NCBI GenBank assembly: GCA_910589415.1
Contig: OU342632.1
Location: 36,531,637-36,595,636, forward strand
Source: Malachius bipustulatus
Taxonomy: Eukaryota > Arthropoda > Insecta > Coleoptera > Melyridae
DNA length: 64,000 nt
Direction: 5' to 3'
This document shows, piece after piece, positions 23,477 through 35,954 of the stretch (position 1 is its first letter; every line of letters begins with the position of its first letter). A program made the position numbers and the translations under genes. The notes beneath the pieces are model-generated. The model had not been told where the DNA came from. It did not search any database and was given only the letters and a program-made list of their open reading frames with translations.

Positions 23477-23589
23477 TAATGTTCATGCTCCTTGGGACAA
23501 ACCTTTTTCATTGGTCATTAGTGTCAACTGTCAACTGTCATCAGTGATCTAATCGATAGTTTGTTTTGTTTTTGTTATCTTTAATTCTT

Positions 23590-24661
23590 GAATAGACGCC
23601 GTCAGTGTGACGTCACAGGGCGGGGCTAAGCGGTTCTGGTTCCATACAAACAAACCCTTCACGTGGTCATTGTTGTCAGCTGTCGTGTTTTTTCCTGAAA
23701 TTTGATTTGAGGTGATGTTTTCACCCCCGCCTCCGCCAGTCCCCAATCGCCATTGACATCGAAGTGATTAGTGAAGCCATTACTCATTACTGAAGTCATT
23801 AGTGATGCCAATGATGCCATTAGTGAATGAATACTGAATATTATAGTTTAGTTAAAATTAGGCAGTTCAGTTACTTTAGTTATAGTTTATAGTACTGCTT
23901 GATTTTTATATGAAGGCGAAGGCTGGGCGTGAACTACGCATCTTGCGAGCTTTGCTCACCGCCACTAATAATTTACACGTTCGATGAACGGCGGAGATAC
24001 TCTTATCAGCCTTATCTGGTTGGTTGTTTTTTTACGCGGACACCGACTAACATTGTTGATATTGGACAACAAATATTTATGGAGTCGGAGACGGTACCCA
24101 CCCTTTTTGCGCAGTAAGAATTTACTCGCCTTCCTATAGTAACAGGACTATACGTCTGTCGGTATTTATTTATTGATTGGGTGGTTTGATTTGGGTGTTC
24201 CCGTAAAATTCCAAGTTTATCCTCGGTTTGTTTTACGAAGAAACCAAAGCATTTTCCAAAGGTGAAAATGCTGTGGAATCTGGCCATGTTGAGAGAATGG
24301 AGAATGGAGTTCGAGGCGGAACTTAAAATAATTCGTGGAACAGTACCCGCCAGCATGAAAAACAAAATCTAATAGCGTTGAGGTAAGAATATCCTGCTAG
24401 CAAATTCAACAGGTAGTGGCAATGGGTTAATTGTTTTTTTAATTTACAGATTGAATTGAAGGATGATCTCATTGTGAAAAGTATATAGTTTTGTTGTTGT
24501 CCTAAGGGTATAAAATGCCATCACATTTGCACTTTGCAGTACTTTTGATGTTTGACGAGACAACTTCCATCAGAGCTGGCAAACCTGTAAACAACGTTTG
24601 TTTGTATGGAACCCTGGCCGTTGGCCCCGCCCACTGACGTCATCACTGTTGGCGTCTATTC
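23590..24661. mobile_element. CRE-bearing inverted-repeat element, copy 2 (longer)
   Basis: The ends GAATAGACGCC.. and ..GGCGTCTATTC are inverted, with paired inner blocks CAGTGTGACGTCA / TGACGTCATCACTG, GGGCGGGGC / GGCCCCGCCC and GGTTCCATACAAACAAAC / GTTTGTTTGTATGGAACC. CRE palindromes lie at 23608-23615 and 24635-24642. The ~900-bp interior has frames of up to 117 residues without a motif I can name. It is a relative of 8385-8757 with a longer interior, possibly closer to the autonomous parent. Confidence 0.75.
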
Positions 24662-25587
24662 TTAAATTTTTATCTTGTTCTAGTTGTTCTTTGTTCTGTT
24701 CAGTGTTCAGTCTGTTCAAAAAGAAGTTATTAAAAAATTATAAATAAAAATAATTAATAATGTTGTAGTAGTAAGTTGCATTGCAAATGACTGCACATCA
24801 GTATTTACGTAAATGTGGACTACATAATTATTGAAAGGGTGCAAGTTATTCCTGGTGCCCCACAGTGTTGAGATTTGGTCTTGTCCCTCATTTTATGATT
24901 TTATAGAGGTAGGACTCTGCATCCAATTAAGGAAAGGTCACTTCAAATGGTTTGGATATTTGGCACCTATCTGTATTTCTCTTTGTATTGATTTTGACTT
25001 CATAAGTTCATACCAATCCAGGTCCCTGATCTTGCTTCATAGATACAGAGCTGGATTTAACCTGTTTCATCTTTGCATTATTTGAATCAGTAGTTTTACT
25101 TACCTGTATGTTAATTAATATACAAAGCAAGCAAGTTCTATGTACATTCATAGAACCAGGAACTTATTTTTTTAAATTGCTATAATGCAGAAATCAGAAC
25201 ATGTGCTAACAACAAAAATGTCTTATCTTTCATCTGTTACACATTGAGAATGTCTAGTCTACCTTGTCATACAGTTGGGTCATTTTTGCTTGACAGTTGG
25301 TCGAAATTAAAATTAAAAATCTGCCCAAACTCTGTTCAAGTTGACAACCAGACACAACAAATGAACAAATGCAGGAGGAGAGCTTGCTTCTCACATGCAG
25401 TATGCAGTGTTGGTTGAGCTTACCTAGTGCCTTTGTTGTGTTTGGTTGTCGCTTTAACTTATAGACAGAGTAGGTATAGATGTGGAATTACAATAAATAC
25501 ATCATCTAAAATAAAAAAAAAACAGTAGGTAATTAATTCTGGATCGAATCAAATAGTTTAGTCTGCTTCTCATTATAAAGGTGATTA
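24662..25587. other. Intergenic upstream of spindle-E
   Basis: AT-rich, no recognised gene. Likely carries the spindle-E promoter or an untranslated exon, because an acceptor-like TTGTTTCAG lies directly before the start codon of that gene. Confidence 0.35.
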
Positions 25588-25866
25588 GGTGAATATCTAG
25601 ATGAGCGGCATGGGTATAGGGCGAAATGGCTTATACTATCGGATAGCTCGTGTCTCTAGGAGTATCAAGGTACCATTGAATTTTTGCGCCGGCACGTAAT
25701 AGTCGAGAAATAAGGCCTTAAAGTTTCATCCTTGCCCTAATACGTGTATTCGAACATTATACGCGCGAACAGGCAGCTCGCTTATCCGTCGGAAACACGA
25801 CGAATAATAATCCGATAGTATAAGCCATTTCGCCCTATACCCATGCCGCTCATCTAGATATTCACC
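25588..25866. mobile_element. 279-bp hAT-type MITE with 8-bp target duplication
   Basis: Terminal inverted repeats of over 50 bp start GGTGAATATCTAGATGAGCG and are almost perfect. The element is bounded on both sides by the identical 8-mer GGTGATTA (25580-25587 and 25867-25874). An 8-bp duplication is the hallmark of hAT-superfamily insertion. The nearly intact arms indicate a recent insertion, about 290 bases upstream of the spindle-E start codon. Confidence 0.9.
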
Positions 25867-26158
25867 GGTGATTATTCTCCTGTGAGACATTCAGTGTGAT
25901 TCCAAGCACTTGCTATTGCTTTGGTTAATGCTTCTAGTTTTAACGATCAATCAATATGATCTTAATTGTTTTCTTTTCTTGTTTTTTTTGTTATAATGTA
26001 AAGTTGCGCTGGTAGAATAAGACACCAGTGAAATTGAAATATATTGCGGTAACAGTTTTGCAAATAAGTCATTTTTGCTTTGGAGGTCAGCTCTTCTTAT
26101 TTATCCAGCTTTTGCTCCACATGATATGAATTCCCAATTCCATTGTTTCAGTTTCAAA

Positions 26159-29100
26159 ATGAATAAACTGCTTACAAAATATAAAGCTGACAAGCTTAAA
26201 GGCAACACCGTACCTATCGGTATTGTAAATGGCAGACGAAACCCCAATTTAGATGCGGCCAATTTTGAAGATGACGAAGAGCAAGCAGATGAAAACGATT
26301 TCAAGTCAAAATCAGGCACCGATTATGCCAAACAGTACATCAAGGAAGAATTGGAGCGTTACAATCAGTACCCGAAGAAAGAAGTGTACAAAGATGGCGG
26401 CTTGACGGACGTCGACGACGGTCTGTCTGAGATGTCGGACATGCGCGAAGAACTTTTCAAAATTGCCAGCTATCCTGACGTTTTCAAAAGTTACAATTTC
26501 GAGCAAACTTTTGTTAAGAAGCAGCTCCCGATCGATCAGTTCAAGCACAAAGTCGTGGACTTTGTCAGGAGCAACTCGGTTGTCGTTATACAAGGCCCGA
26601 CCGGCTGCGGGAAGACCACACAAGTTCCGCAGTACATCATGGATGATTGCAGGACGACTGAAAAACATTGCAATATAATTATCACACAACCGAGGAAGAT
26701 TGCGACAATTAATATTGCCAAGAGGGTTTGTGAAGAACGAGGGTGGACACTTGGGACTGTTTGCGGTTACCAGGTATATACCTAAATAAATAGATTTTTA
26801 GACGATATAGAAACAAACCTACTTGAATTTGTAGTCAAATTGTTAACAGAAATTGAGTGTTTTCTTTTTAAGCAGATCATGAGTGATTTTTATTTTTTTT
26901 TATAGTTTGCTGTGAGAATAGAGTCTCACAAATGGTAACTTGTGAGTCGTGACTATTTTGCTTAATGAGGTTGCAAGGTTATGGATATGGGAGAGAGTAC
27001 ACAAGATGTTGTTACTCACTGTATTTTATTTATAACACATTAATTTACAATAGTTTATAATAATAATTAACTTCAGTGTTTGTTTATTTATATTACATAG
27101 TAACCTCCAATTAATTAACCGTCAGATTGTTTGTCACAATTTGTCACTTCTCTAGATGAACTGCCTCACTTCACAATCACATTCCAAACTACTCTTCTTC
27201 TTCTTTTTTAGTTTTCTAATGATCTAATAGAGTCTGAAACACCACTACTCTCCTCTGCGACAAGTTGTGTCTTAATTATCCTGACAGATGTAATAAAAAA
27301 AATGAAAATCACTTATCTTGATATTCCATTACTCTGTCAAAGTTTTATTTTGCTACAAACTTCCTTTTTTCATAACAATCAAATTTTTAGGTCGGTTTAG
27401 AGAAGAATATCTCCAACGATACCATAATAACTTACTGTACGACAGGTGTACTCTTACAAAAATTAATATGCACAAAAAATCTACATCAGTTTACTCACAT
27501 CATCATCGACGAAGTGCATGAAAGAACACAGGAACTCGATTTTGTTTTATTGGTTGTCAGGAAGTTCCTCTTCACGAATTCACCACAAACAAGGGTTTGT
27601 ATCAATCCACTCCGTCGGTATCAATTATTTAATTAAAATTAATCTCAGGTGATTCTTATGTCTGCTACAATTGATGCCGAAGAATTAGCTTACTACTTCC
27701 GGTTTCAACACGGCGCTATACCCATCTCCGCACCCGTTATCTACGTTGATAAAAAAAGCAATTATTCTACTCATATTTATTATGCGGATCAGCTTAAAAA
27801 TTTACACAAGGTAAGTTATTAATTATGCTGATTATGATGAATATTCTGAATTAATCGTTTGTCTTTAGATTCCAGATGCCGATATAGCAAGACCTGAAAT
27901 AAGCAGCTCGGGTTACCAGCTACTGAGATTGCTGATAGGCGCGTTCGATAAATTGGATGAAATAGACCCCGTCACCAAGAAGAAGATCATCGGAAGTGTC
28001 TTGGTTTTTCTTCCCGGTATAAGCGAAATTGAAGAAGCTCAGCGCCACCTGACACCATTTATACGAGAGGAAAAGTAGTGTACTGTTGTTCTTTTTCAAA
28101 CATAAGTCTTATTTCTGTTCTCGTTTCAGTAAAATTAAATGGCAGATCGTCCCGTTACATTCTTCGTTACCTAATGACGAGCAAGCGAGAGCTTTCTACA
28201 AACCTAAAGAAAACGAGAGAAAAATAATTTTATCTACTAATATAGCGGAAAGTTCTATTACCGTACCCGACATCTATTACGGTAAGCGTCGTTTTTTTTT
28301 TTTGGTGTGTCAAGCGATTTATAAAATATCAATTACCGATTTATTGCAGTGGTTGATTTCTGCCTCACCAAAGTGATGACTCAGGACCCTTTAACCAAGT
28401 TTATGTGCTTGGTACTGGAGTGGGCTTCGCATGTGAACTGCGAACAAAGAGCCGGAAGAGTTGGCAGAGTTGCCAACGGGAGGGTCTATCGATTAGTTAA
28501 GAAAGACTTTTATAATGTGAGTTACGAAATATCAGGTTATGAAGACGTGATTTTTTTATGTCATTTTTAGGTGGAGATGAAAGAGAAAAGCGACCCTGAA
28601 GTTTTACGAGCACCGTTGGACCGAATCGTTTTGCAAACGAAGCGTTTGGAATTCGACGAACCACCTAAAGCGGTCCTCGCACTGGCGCTCAATCCTCCAA
28701 ATTTGCATAACATAGAGACCACAGTTTGGGGTCTCAAAGAGGTATCTGTTTGGTCATCTTTGTCAATAAGTTATTATTATTATTAATATAATTTTTTTAT
28801 AGTCTGGTGGCATGTTACAAACCTGTAATGGTCAGTTCAGTGTTTCCGATGGGGATATAACCTTCCTGGGAGTCATAATGGCTAGCTTACCCATTGACGT
28901 GCACTTGGCCAAATTTGTTGTACTGGGACACATTTTCGGTTGCTTGCGCGAAAGCATTATTATCGGTAAATAAGTTCTGTTAACATTTTTACAGTCTGAC
29001 AAGTGAAATCGTTTACTTTCTTCATTAGACTAATACATCACCACTTCGTTTCTTACCTTTTTTAGCCACAGCAGTTCATGTCACATTTGTTTACAATTAC

Positions 29101-32100
29101 CACAAAAGTCTGTTAATATTATAAGAAATTATGTGCATCATTCGTCAGTAAACAGGATCTGTCGCACTTGGCCAAATTTGTTGTATTGGGACACATTTTC
29201 GGTTGCTTGCGCGAAAGCATTATTATCGGTAAATAAGTTCTGTTAACATTTTTACAGTCTGACAAGTGAAATCGTTTACTTTCTTCATTAGACTAATACA
29301 TCACCACTTCGTTTCGTACCTTTTTTAGCCACAGCAGTTCATGTCACATTTGTTTACAATTACCACAAAAGTCTGTTAATATTATAAGAAATTATGTGCA
29401 TCATTCGTCAGTAAACAGGATCTGCCGCGAATGGAATAAACTGCCACTTTGAGGTCTATTGAGGGTTTGTCTCAGTTTAAATATAATCTTAGCAATGCTG
29501 CCTGTGCATTATTGTTAGGGAAGTTGATGATTTGACAATAATACTTTTAATGCATATTATTCAGTATGTTCAAGAAAGTCTGTTGTTTTGCAAGTGCTTT
29601 TTTATAATGTTTATGTAAAATGTAAAGGATTCGCCCGTTGATTGTAAAATATATAAATGAATAAGCTGTTGGGATGCTTTATAATACCGAATTGAAACTT
29701 AATTTTTCATGAAGACTAACAGCCTGTTTGGTAGCAATGACCCTTTATAATACTGACTGTAAGTGTTACTATGATTTATTTATATTTTCCAGCTGCCGGT
29801 TGTTCCATACAAAATATATTCAAGACGCCGTTCCAGAAACGATTCGAAGCTTATAAGAAACAATTTATTTGGTCTGACGGCTCGAACAGCGACCTTATCA
29901 GTCTATACAATCTGTACAGGGTATGAATTTTTCGCTTGCCAGTCTTGTCCAATTAGATCACTTTCAGCGGGTATTATACAGTCTTTTGCTTTTGGTTTTC
30001 CTCTTGTGTCAATTACTTTTCCTTATTTGTCAAATGATTTTCTTAGTTTTCTATCTATCAATAATTATAGTCATTGATTTATCAATCAATTTCCTTTTAT
30101 GTCAAGTCAGTTTCACTTTGTGTCAATTGCTTTTCCTATTTACGTATAGTGACTTTATAATAAACATTGGAAAAGCATTTGATATAAAAGGAATCTCATT
30201 TGACAAAAGAGGAATTTGAATTGAAAAATCACACTGACGTTTGGTAAATGGGAAAAGCATTTGACAAATTAGGAAAAGCAATTGACAAAAGAGGAAAACC
30301 AAAAGCAAAAGACTGTAAGTTAACGGGCAGATTTCTGTGGCCATTTCTGAAGAAGGTATCGAGTCTAAGTGAAATTTTTTTAAAGTTTATCTATTCTTGA
30401 CATGAAAGTAATTACAAAAATGTCAATAAAAGTCATTTGACGTCGATATTAGCTTCAAAAACGAGCACAGAAATCTGCCCGTTAGCCTAATGAGCGTTTA
30501 TAATACTGAATTTTGCAGGTGTGGTTGAACTGCAAGACTACGAACCAATTCACCGACGTAAACAGCGAAAGGCAATGGTGCGATATTAATTTCGTCAGTT
30601 TGAAAGGTATCAGGGAATGGAGTCTGATGATCAACGAACTGACCGTCCGTTTGAAGAACATCGGGATCGAGGAGACTCCCGGGCCGGGTCTCAGACAAAC
30701 GGACAGGGCTCTCATCTTGAAGACCATGATGTGCGGGGCCTTCTATCCAAACTACTTCATCCGTTCGAGTCTGTTCGGGCAGGTGGACGAGCGAGACGCG
30801 GTGAGAACTGTCGGCGGACGCGACCCGTTCCGCACCGTCTATCTGAGCGGTCTGGATTCGAACCAGCCGGGACAGCTCTACGTCAATCAAGTCGTAAATC
30901 TGATGCAACAGGGAAGCGACGTCAAGAATAAAATGAAAGTCGGTTTCGACGGAAGCTCGTAAGTGATAACGGTGTTTACGGCTGGAATTATTATAATATT
31001 GTTTTATTTTCGCATAGGAAAATATATGTAGAATTCGAGGTCTACTCGAAGCCTCAAACGATTAATTTCGGCGGACATCAGTATATCACATGCGTCGAGG
31101 ATAAGATCGTTATGCAGGTTTATGAAGCGGTGAGACGGCGTCAGTTGAGGTTTCCGTTTGTTCTCGACGTCTTACCGTAAGTTTACGGCATCACATCTTA
31201 CTGCAATAATATGTGACACAGTATTTTTGTGACAGGGAAAAAATAGCATGGGAACATGTTGAGCAGAACAAAGCAAAGGAGAAAGCGCTACTTGCAGTGA
31301 CATGTGACAGCCAGAATGACGTAGAAAAATATGAATTCAAGTCGTACGTACCTACATTGCCTTCTTTAGATACCGAATGGATCCCGTTGATAATCACTTG
31401 GGTGAGTAATGATCAGTGTTGGAGTGATTGAGATCAAGTTTTGGCTTAGTCATCATCAAAATTTACAGGTTTATACAGGATGTTTCAAAAAAGGTTGCCC
31501 TGTTGCTAGGATAGGTAGAAAAATGACATATAAGTGGAGTTAGGCTGCTCCAACTATCAATAAATAAATGTCAGTTTTCCGTTGCCAACGCAGTACGTAA
31601 TGTAATACTTAAACCAGCATCAGTTATTACTTCATTGTTTTGAAATCAAATTAGCCTTCCTTCTGATGGTGTTCTCGAAATGATCTTCCTCTGGAAGCTT
31701 CCCAAACTACTCTGCCTCTATTCTTAGACTGCGCACCTTATTTATACAGATTGATTTTTAAGTTAATGTATTTTTTAACACCCTGTAGAATTCATTAAAA
31801 CAAACAACTTGTATCTAAAGCTCAGATCCAAAATAGTGGTCACTAACTGACATAACTGAAAAGGCAATTTCAAAGAAGCGGCACGCAGAAACTGATGTTT
31901 AGTGACTACTATTTTGGATCTGAGCTATAGTAAATTTTTTTAATTAAATCAAAAATAAAAGAGATGCAGCCTTTGATAGTTCTCAATATTCTAAATCTAA
32001 CCCCGTGGTAAATTATTATGGATGAAGACCTGACAGAAATTTTTGAGTTGAGTCCGATTAGATATTTCTTATCTTTTTTTGTTTCAATTCTGTCAATTCA

Positions 32101-35100
32101 AAAATTTTAGAAGTTTTGCAATAACAATTATTGTCAAGTATAAAATCATTTTGAGGGCCATGATATTATAAACTAAAAGAAAAACATGTTAATATGGTAC
32201 TTAGTTGTTCAAATCCGAAAACTATTAAAAAAAATTTTGCTCAAGAATCATTATAAATCTGAATATTCATAAGGAATAAACCTTTGACTGGATAATATTT
32301 AAATTTTGGTTATTTATTTAATCTGCCTACTCTGATGATGGTTGTTTGGCTTACTGTAACTTCTGTCTTCTGACTTCATCTCCCAAATTTAAATAACCTT
32401 CTTTATTTTATCCAGAGAGAAGACGCCGCCAATTTTTGGTGTCAGAACTTCACGGAAGACCCTCGGAACGTCTCTTTCCTCGTGTCAGGGGACGCCTCCG
32501 CTTCGGTCCCACAGAGTGTTGAGATCGAAAGGATCCTGAACAGGGTTAATTTGGAACTGCTCGGGAAAGATACGGAAGCCGAAGTCGGCAAAGTGTATGC
32601 CGCACAGTTCTGGAAAGACCGTCACTTCTACCGTGCCAAGGTGCAGTACATCTTTGCCAGTTACGACGGAGAAAAAACGTTGAGCGCCGCTGTAAGTTTG
32701 ATTTTGTCAATGTTGCGTTTCCTAATTAAACTGATTTGCCGCTTTTTGAATTTCAGGTGCAATTTATCGATTACGGAAATATAGAAGTGGTACCGGTGGA
32801 GGAATTGTGTCACCTTCCACAGATTCCTATTTTACACATCCCGCCGCTGGCTATGCAGTGCGCTTTGTGTAACATAAAGCCCAAAGTGGAGCCGGGAAGG
32901 TCTTTGACGTGGCCGAAGAGCGTGACTAAGGAAATTGATGAACAGACCAGTAACAAGGTGCTTTATGGAAAGGTAAGAGTCTGCTGTAACTGTAAATACC
33001 AATAACATTAATGTTTAATTATTTATTTTTTTCAGGTGTACTCGGTGGTGCACGATACTGTTTACATGGAACTTTTCAAATCGATGGGGGATAGTGGAAA
33101 TAACGTTTCATTGAATCAGTATTTGATTGATCAAGGTTATGCTGTGAAATGCGAGGAATCATATTTATCGAAAGTAAGTTATACTTGAACCTACAGTTAC
33201 AGTTAACCTCTTAAGTGGGTTAACTGTTTTCCTCCATCTACTCAATCTACTCAATCTAAAAATGCAATAACATAGGAGCATGTCATTAAAAAAAAAAACT
33301 AAACTTTCATATTTTTGGGACACTACATTATGAATATAATTTTTAACGTCCCTTTAATAGTGGGTCTCTATCCACTCCAAAAACAAATTTTTTCTTAAAA
33401 TCAAGTGACATACCCATAATCTTCTGCCCCGTATACCGTGAATAGCCAACCCTGTATAATAAAATACTTTCTTGACTTAGATTCTAAATCATAGAGTCTC
33501 ACTAGTGTCTTTATGGCCTTCACAAGAGATAAATAAAGGCCATTGGGCATTATTTTTAACACATAAACGATTAAAATCAGTTTCAGTTTAAAACCTACTA
33601 CAAATTGGTTCACTTTTGACATCCCATATTCCTTCGTATTTTCCAGGAGGATCATGCCCGTAGACAAGCCGTTACCGCTTCTGAAGATCACAAAAAAGCA
33701 GAGGAAGCAGTTTACTATAAAATGGAAAGTTATGAAACTTACAACTGTCCCTCTCTCTCCAACACTAGACCGCTGACCCTGAGAGGGCCGTACAGTCCGT
33801 TAGAAATGAAAATCTGCGGTGTGGTTAGGAGCGCCGAGAACAGGAAAGTCGAGATTGACGGTTCTTCCATCAACACCGTTCTTCTGGACACCGATCCCCA
33901 AGATAGTCACGCCAGGTAAGTTTTTTTCTTCTTTTCTCCAGTTGAAGAATTGTTTCGTAGTGACACTGGATGATTTGTTTCTCTGTTCAGGTTATTGGTG
34001 GCCGCGTACGTGGGACAAGGCATGAATTCCGGGAACCTGAACCTGAGACAGACCAGTCTCATGCCCAACATCATCGGGTTTCCCATGATGATGGTGCTCA
34101 TGTTCTGCCCGACGATGGAACCGAAGCTGACCGAGGACGGGACCAGGGTGGCGTCCGTCTTGTGCGGTCTCGGGTTCCATCCGGTCACTCGTAAGCCGTG
34201 TTTCCCGCAACACGATGTGACGCTGCCGTTGGATAATAATCTTACCATGGATATAATGGACGGGGTACGTTTTCTTTATTTATTGTCGGAGATAAAAATG
34301 TATGCAAACTACCCAAAAATAGAATTTTATAAAGGGACTTGGAAAAAACTAACGGGACTCGGATAAATGAGACTGTACTATAGGAATTTAGACTGCTAGG
34401 CCAATTAATTTAAAGATTTAATTCCAGAATTGTTTATAAATATGAAGATAGTAATAATTAATATTTTGTTTGTTTTAATGTGCTGCTTTAGTCATTTATT
34501 TTTAAATTTTTTGATGGTCTTTTTTTCAGATCAATAAAATGCGCTATTTCATGAACAGGAGTATTCAAGTTATGGAAGACATCTATAATAAGGCGGGAAA
34601 TCCGTCAGATATCCTAAGACTGCAGAAAGACGTCATTATACAACACAAACAGTAAGATCCCCCTATTATTATGTTAAAAGGAGTAAAAGATTAACAATTA
34701 TTAACAAATGCAAAATTTAGAAAGGTCTAAGATATCAGGAAGATGCTAATTTCAAGTTTACCATTTCTGTAATAATAATAATAATAATAATAATTAATTG
34801 ATGATGTGGTTCATTTTAAAATTGACATATAAATTTTATAAATAGGTACTTCTTTAACGTATTTTTCTTAAAATTCGAAATGAAAAAAATGAAGATAAAT
34901 TAGTAATTAGAATCTTGTCTTAGGCTAGCTTTTTTTAAGGTAATACAGTCTTTTTCTTTTGGTTTTCGTGTTTTATCAATTGCTTTTCCTAATTTGTCAA
35001 AAATGCTTTTCCCATTGTCAAAATTTTTTTACCAAATGCTTTTCCAATATTTATGATACTGTCATTGCACGTAAATAGGAAAAGCAATTGACATAAAGTG

Positions 35101-35780
35101 AAACTGATTTGACATAAAAGGATTTTCATTGATAATTCAATGACAATAATCATTGATAGATAGAAAAATAAGAAAATAATTTGAAATACTAGGAAAAGCA
35201 ATTGACAAAAGAAGAAAACCAAAAGAAAAAGACTGTAATAATAATTGAATTGATAAAATTTTAAATGTGTTTTTATTTTAAATGTGTTAAAAAGTTTTTA
35301 AATGGTTAATGTAAAGTTTCGGCTGCACAAGAAAAATCAATTATTGATACGTTTGTTTTAGCCTAATGGACATTCCTTTGGAAAAAGTGGAACCCATACT
35401 AACAAAACATCGTTCCGAATGGGATCGTCACACTTCTGACCTGGAAGTCTTGAAAGTAGAAACAGACAATTCCGATTACATTTGGCCGCTTTTATGGTTC
35501 GTTAATTTGAATCCGATGAAGGAAGAAGATCGACGCAAGAAGGAGAACTTGAGGGAGTTGTACGAGATGGCTAATAAGTAAGAGGTTATCGAATTTGTTT
35601 ACTGGTTTGATTAATATTTTTGATTTCAGAACACTCGATACAAGGAAAATCCCTTGTTTGTTATGTGATCCAGACGTAGATCTGATTAATATAGGTGACA
35701 TCCGCCTCCATTTACTTAACAAGAACCATAAGAAACTGGAGGAACAGTTCAAAAAAGGACTGGCGGAAGTTGCTGAGTAG
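26159..35780 (+). CDS. spn-E: Spindle-E / TDRD9 piRNA-pathway DEAH helicase
   Basis: A germline nuage RNA helicase needed for piRNA amplification and transposon silencing. Twenty coding exons splice in frame to 1464 residues (Drosophila about 1434): 26159-26773, 27391-27594, 27649-27810, 27869-28074, 28130-28281, 28350-28516, 28571-28741, 28803-28965, 29793-29920, 30519-30958, 31018-31176, 31236-31401, 32416-32691, 32757-32972, 33036-33173, 33647-33915, 33991-34264, 34530-34651, 35362-35577, 35630-35780. Motifs: P-loop 'GPTGCGKT' (146-153), DEVH box (245-248), SAT (278-280), 'QRAGRVGR' (479-486); an extended Tudor domain around 940-1030 with 'VQFIDYGN' (1004-1011); and a C-terminal C-X2-C-X14-H-X5-H finger (1424-1448). 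Start chosen at the ATG after the acceptor-like TTTCAG; an in-frame ATG lies 33 bases upstream. Introns 9 and 18 carry copies of one MITE; exon 8 is partly duplicated downstream. Confidence 0.95.
28901..29426 (+). repeat. 263-bp tandem duplication across the exon 8/intron 8 junction of spindle-E
   Basis: 28901-29163 and 29164-29426 are about 99% identical; I see only about three differences. The unit begins inside exon 8 (GCACTTGGCCAAATTTG) and includes the last 65 bases of the exon, its donor site and about 200 bases of intron. The second copy keeps a donor but has no proper acceptor. The nearest AG (ending 29155) would give a 73-base exon that shifts the frame, so the second copy should be spliced out with the intron. 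It is either a very recent duplication or an assembly artefact. Confidence 0.9.
29979..30315. mobile_element. MITE in spindle-E intron 9, TA-flanked, copy 1
   Basis: The ends CAGTCTTTTGCTTTTGG and its complement are flanked by TA on both sides (29977-29978, 30316-30317), as for Tc1/mariner-type insertion. The interior is largely built from repeated ~20-bp units of the type GTCAATTGCTTTTCCT, in direct and inverted orientation. Confidence 0.85.
31476..31785. mobile_element. Probable TA-flanked element in spindle-E intron 12
   Basis: It begins TA-CAGGATGTTTCAAAAAA and ends TTTAACACCCTG-TA, similar to the CAGGGTG family ends. The arms beyond the first dozen bases pair poorly, so the boundaries are tentative. 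Confidence 0.45.
31819..31925. mobile_element. 107-bp MITE in spindle-E intron 12
   Basis: AGCTCAGATCCAAAATAGTG at the left is inverted at the right (ACTATTTTGGATCTGAGCT), with further pairing (GTCACTAA / TTAGTGAC). Non-coding. Confidence 0.75.
33252..33447. repeat. Arm fragment of the 21251-23476 family in spindle-E intron 15
   Basis: The run TCTAAAAATGCAATAACATA followed by GGAGCAT..CATTAAAAAA and ..GGGACACT matches the arm at about 22330-22410 of the large composite element, in the same order. It ends near an ACCCTGTATAAT motif. No second arm is present. Confidence 0.6.
34946..35235. mobile_element. MITE in spindle-E intron 18, TA-flanked, copy 2
   Basis: Same family as 29979-30315: ends CAGTCTTTTTCTTTTGG and complement, TA on both sides, and the same GGAAAAGCAATTGACA-type subrepeats. 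It shows more substitutions than expected for a fresh copy. Confidence 0.85.
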
Positions 35781-35948
35781 TTTTTATAAGATTTGAATTG
35801 ATTTTTTGTTGCTGTGGAGAATGAACTGTGGTCAGGAATATTTTGAGTTCAATATTGAAGAATTTTTCTCTTTATATTGTTTTTATTTTTGAATTATCAA
35901 CATTTTAGAGTTTAGTTTTTTATACCAATGATGACAATTGTTTGGTTA

Positions 35949-35954
35949 AATAAA
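35949..35954 (+). terminator. Poly(A) signal of spindle-E
   Basis: AATAAA about 170 bases after the TAG. A second candidate lies near 36105. Confidence 0.5.

Noticed and set aside
23929..24365. Transposase gene inside 23590-24661
   Set aside because: Frames on both strands are short, and no DDE or nuclease motif could be identified.
28901..29426. Spindle-E as a broken pseudogene
   Set aside because: The first copy of exon 8 splices in phase to exon 9, and all 20 exons keep the frame and motifs.
29979..30315. CRISPR-like array of short repeats
   Set aside because: The units are imperfect and occur in both orientations inside a TA-flanked inverted-repeat element in an animal intron.
30498..30931. 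Open frames on both strands over spindle-E exon 10
   Set aside because: Shadows of a long GC-rich coding exon that splices in frame with its neighbours.
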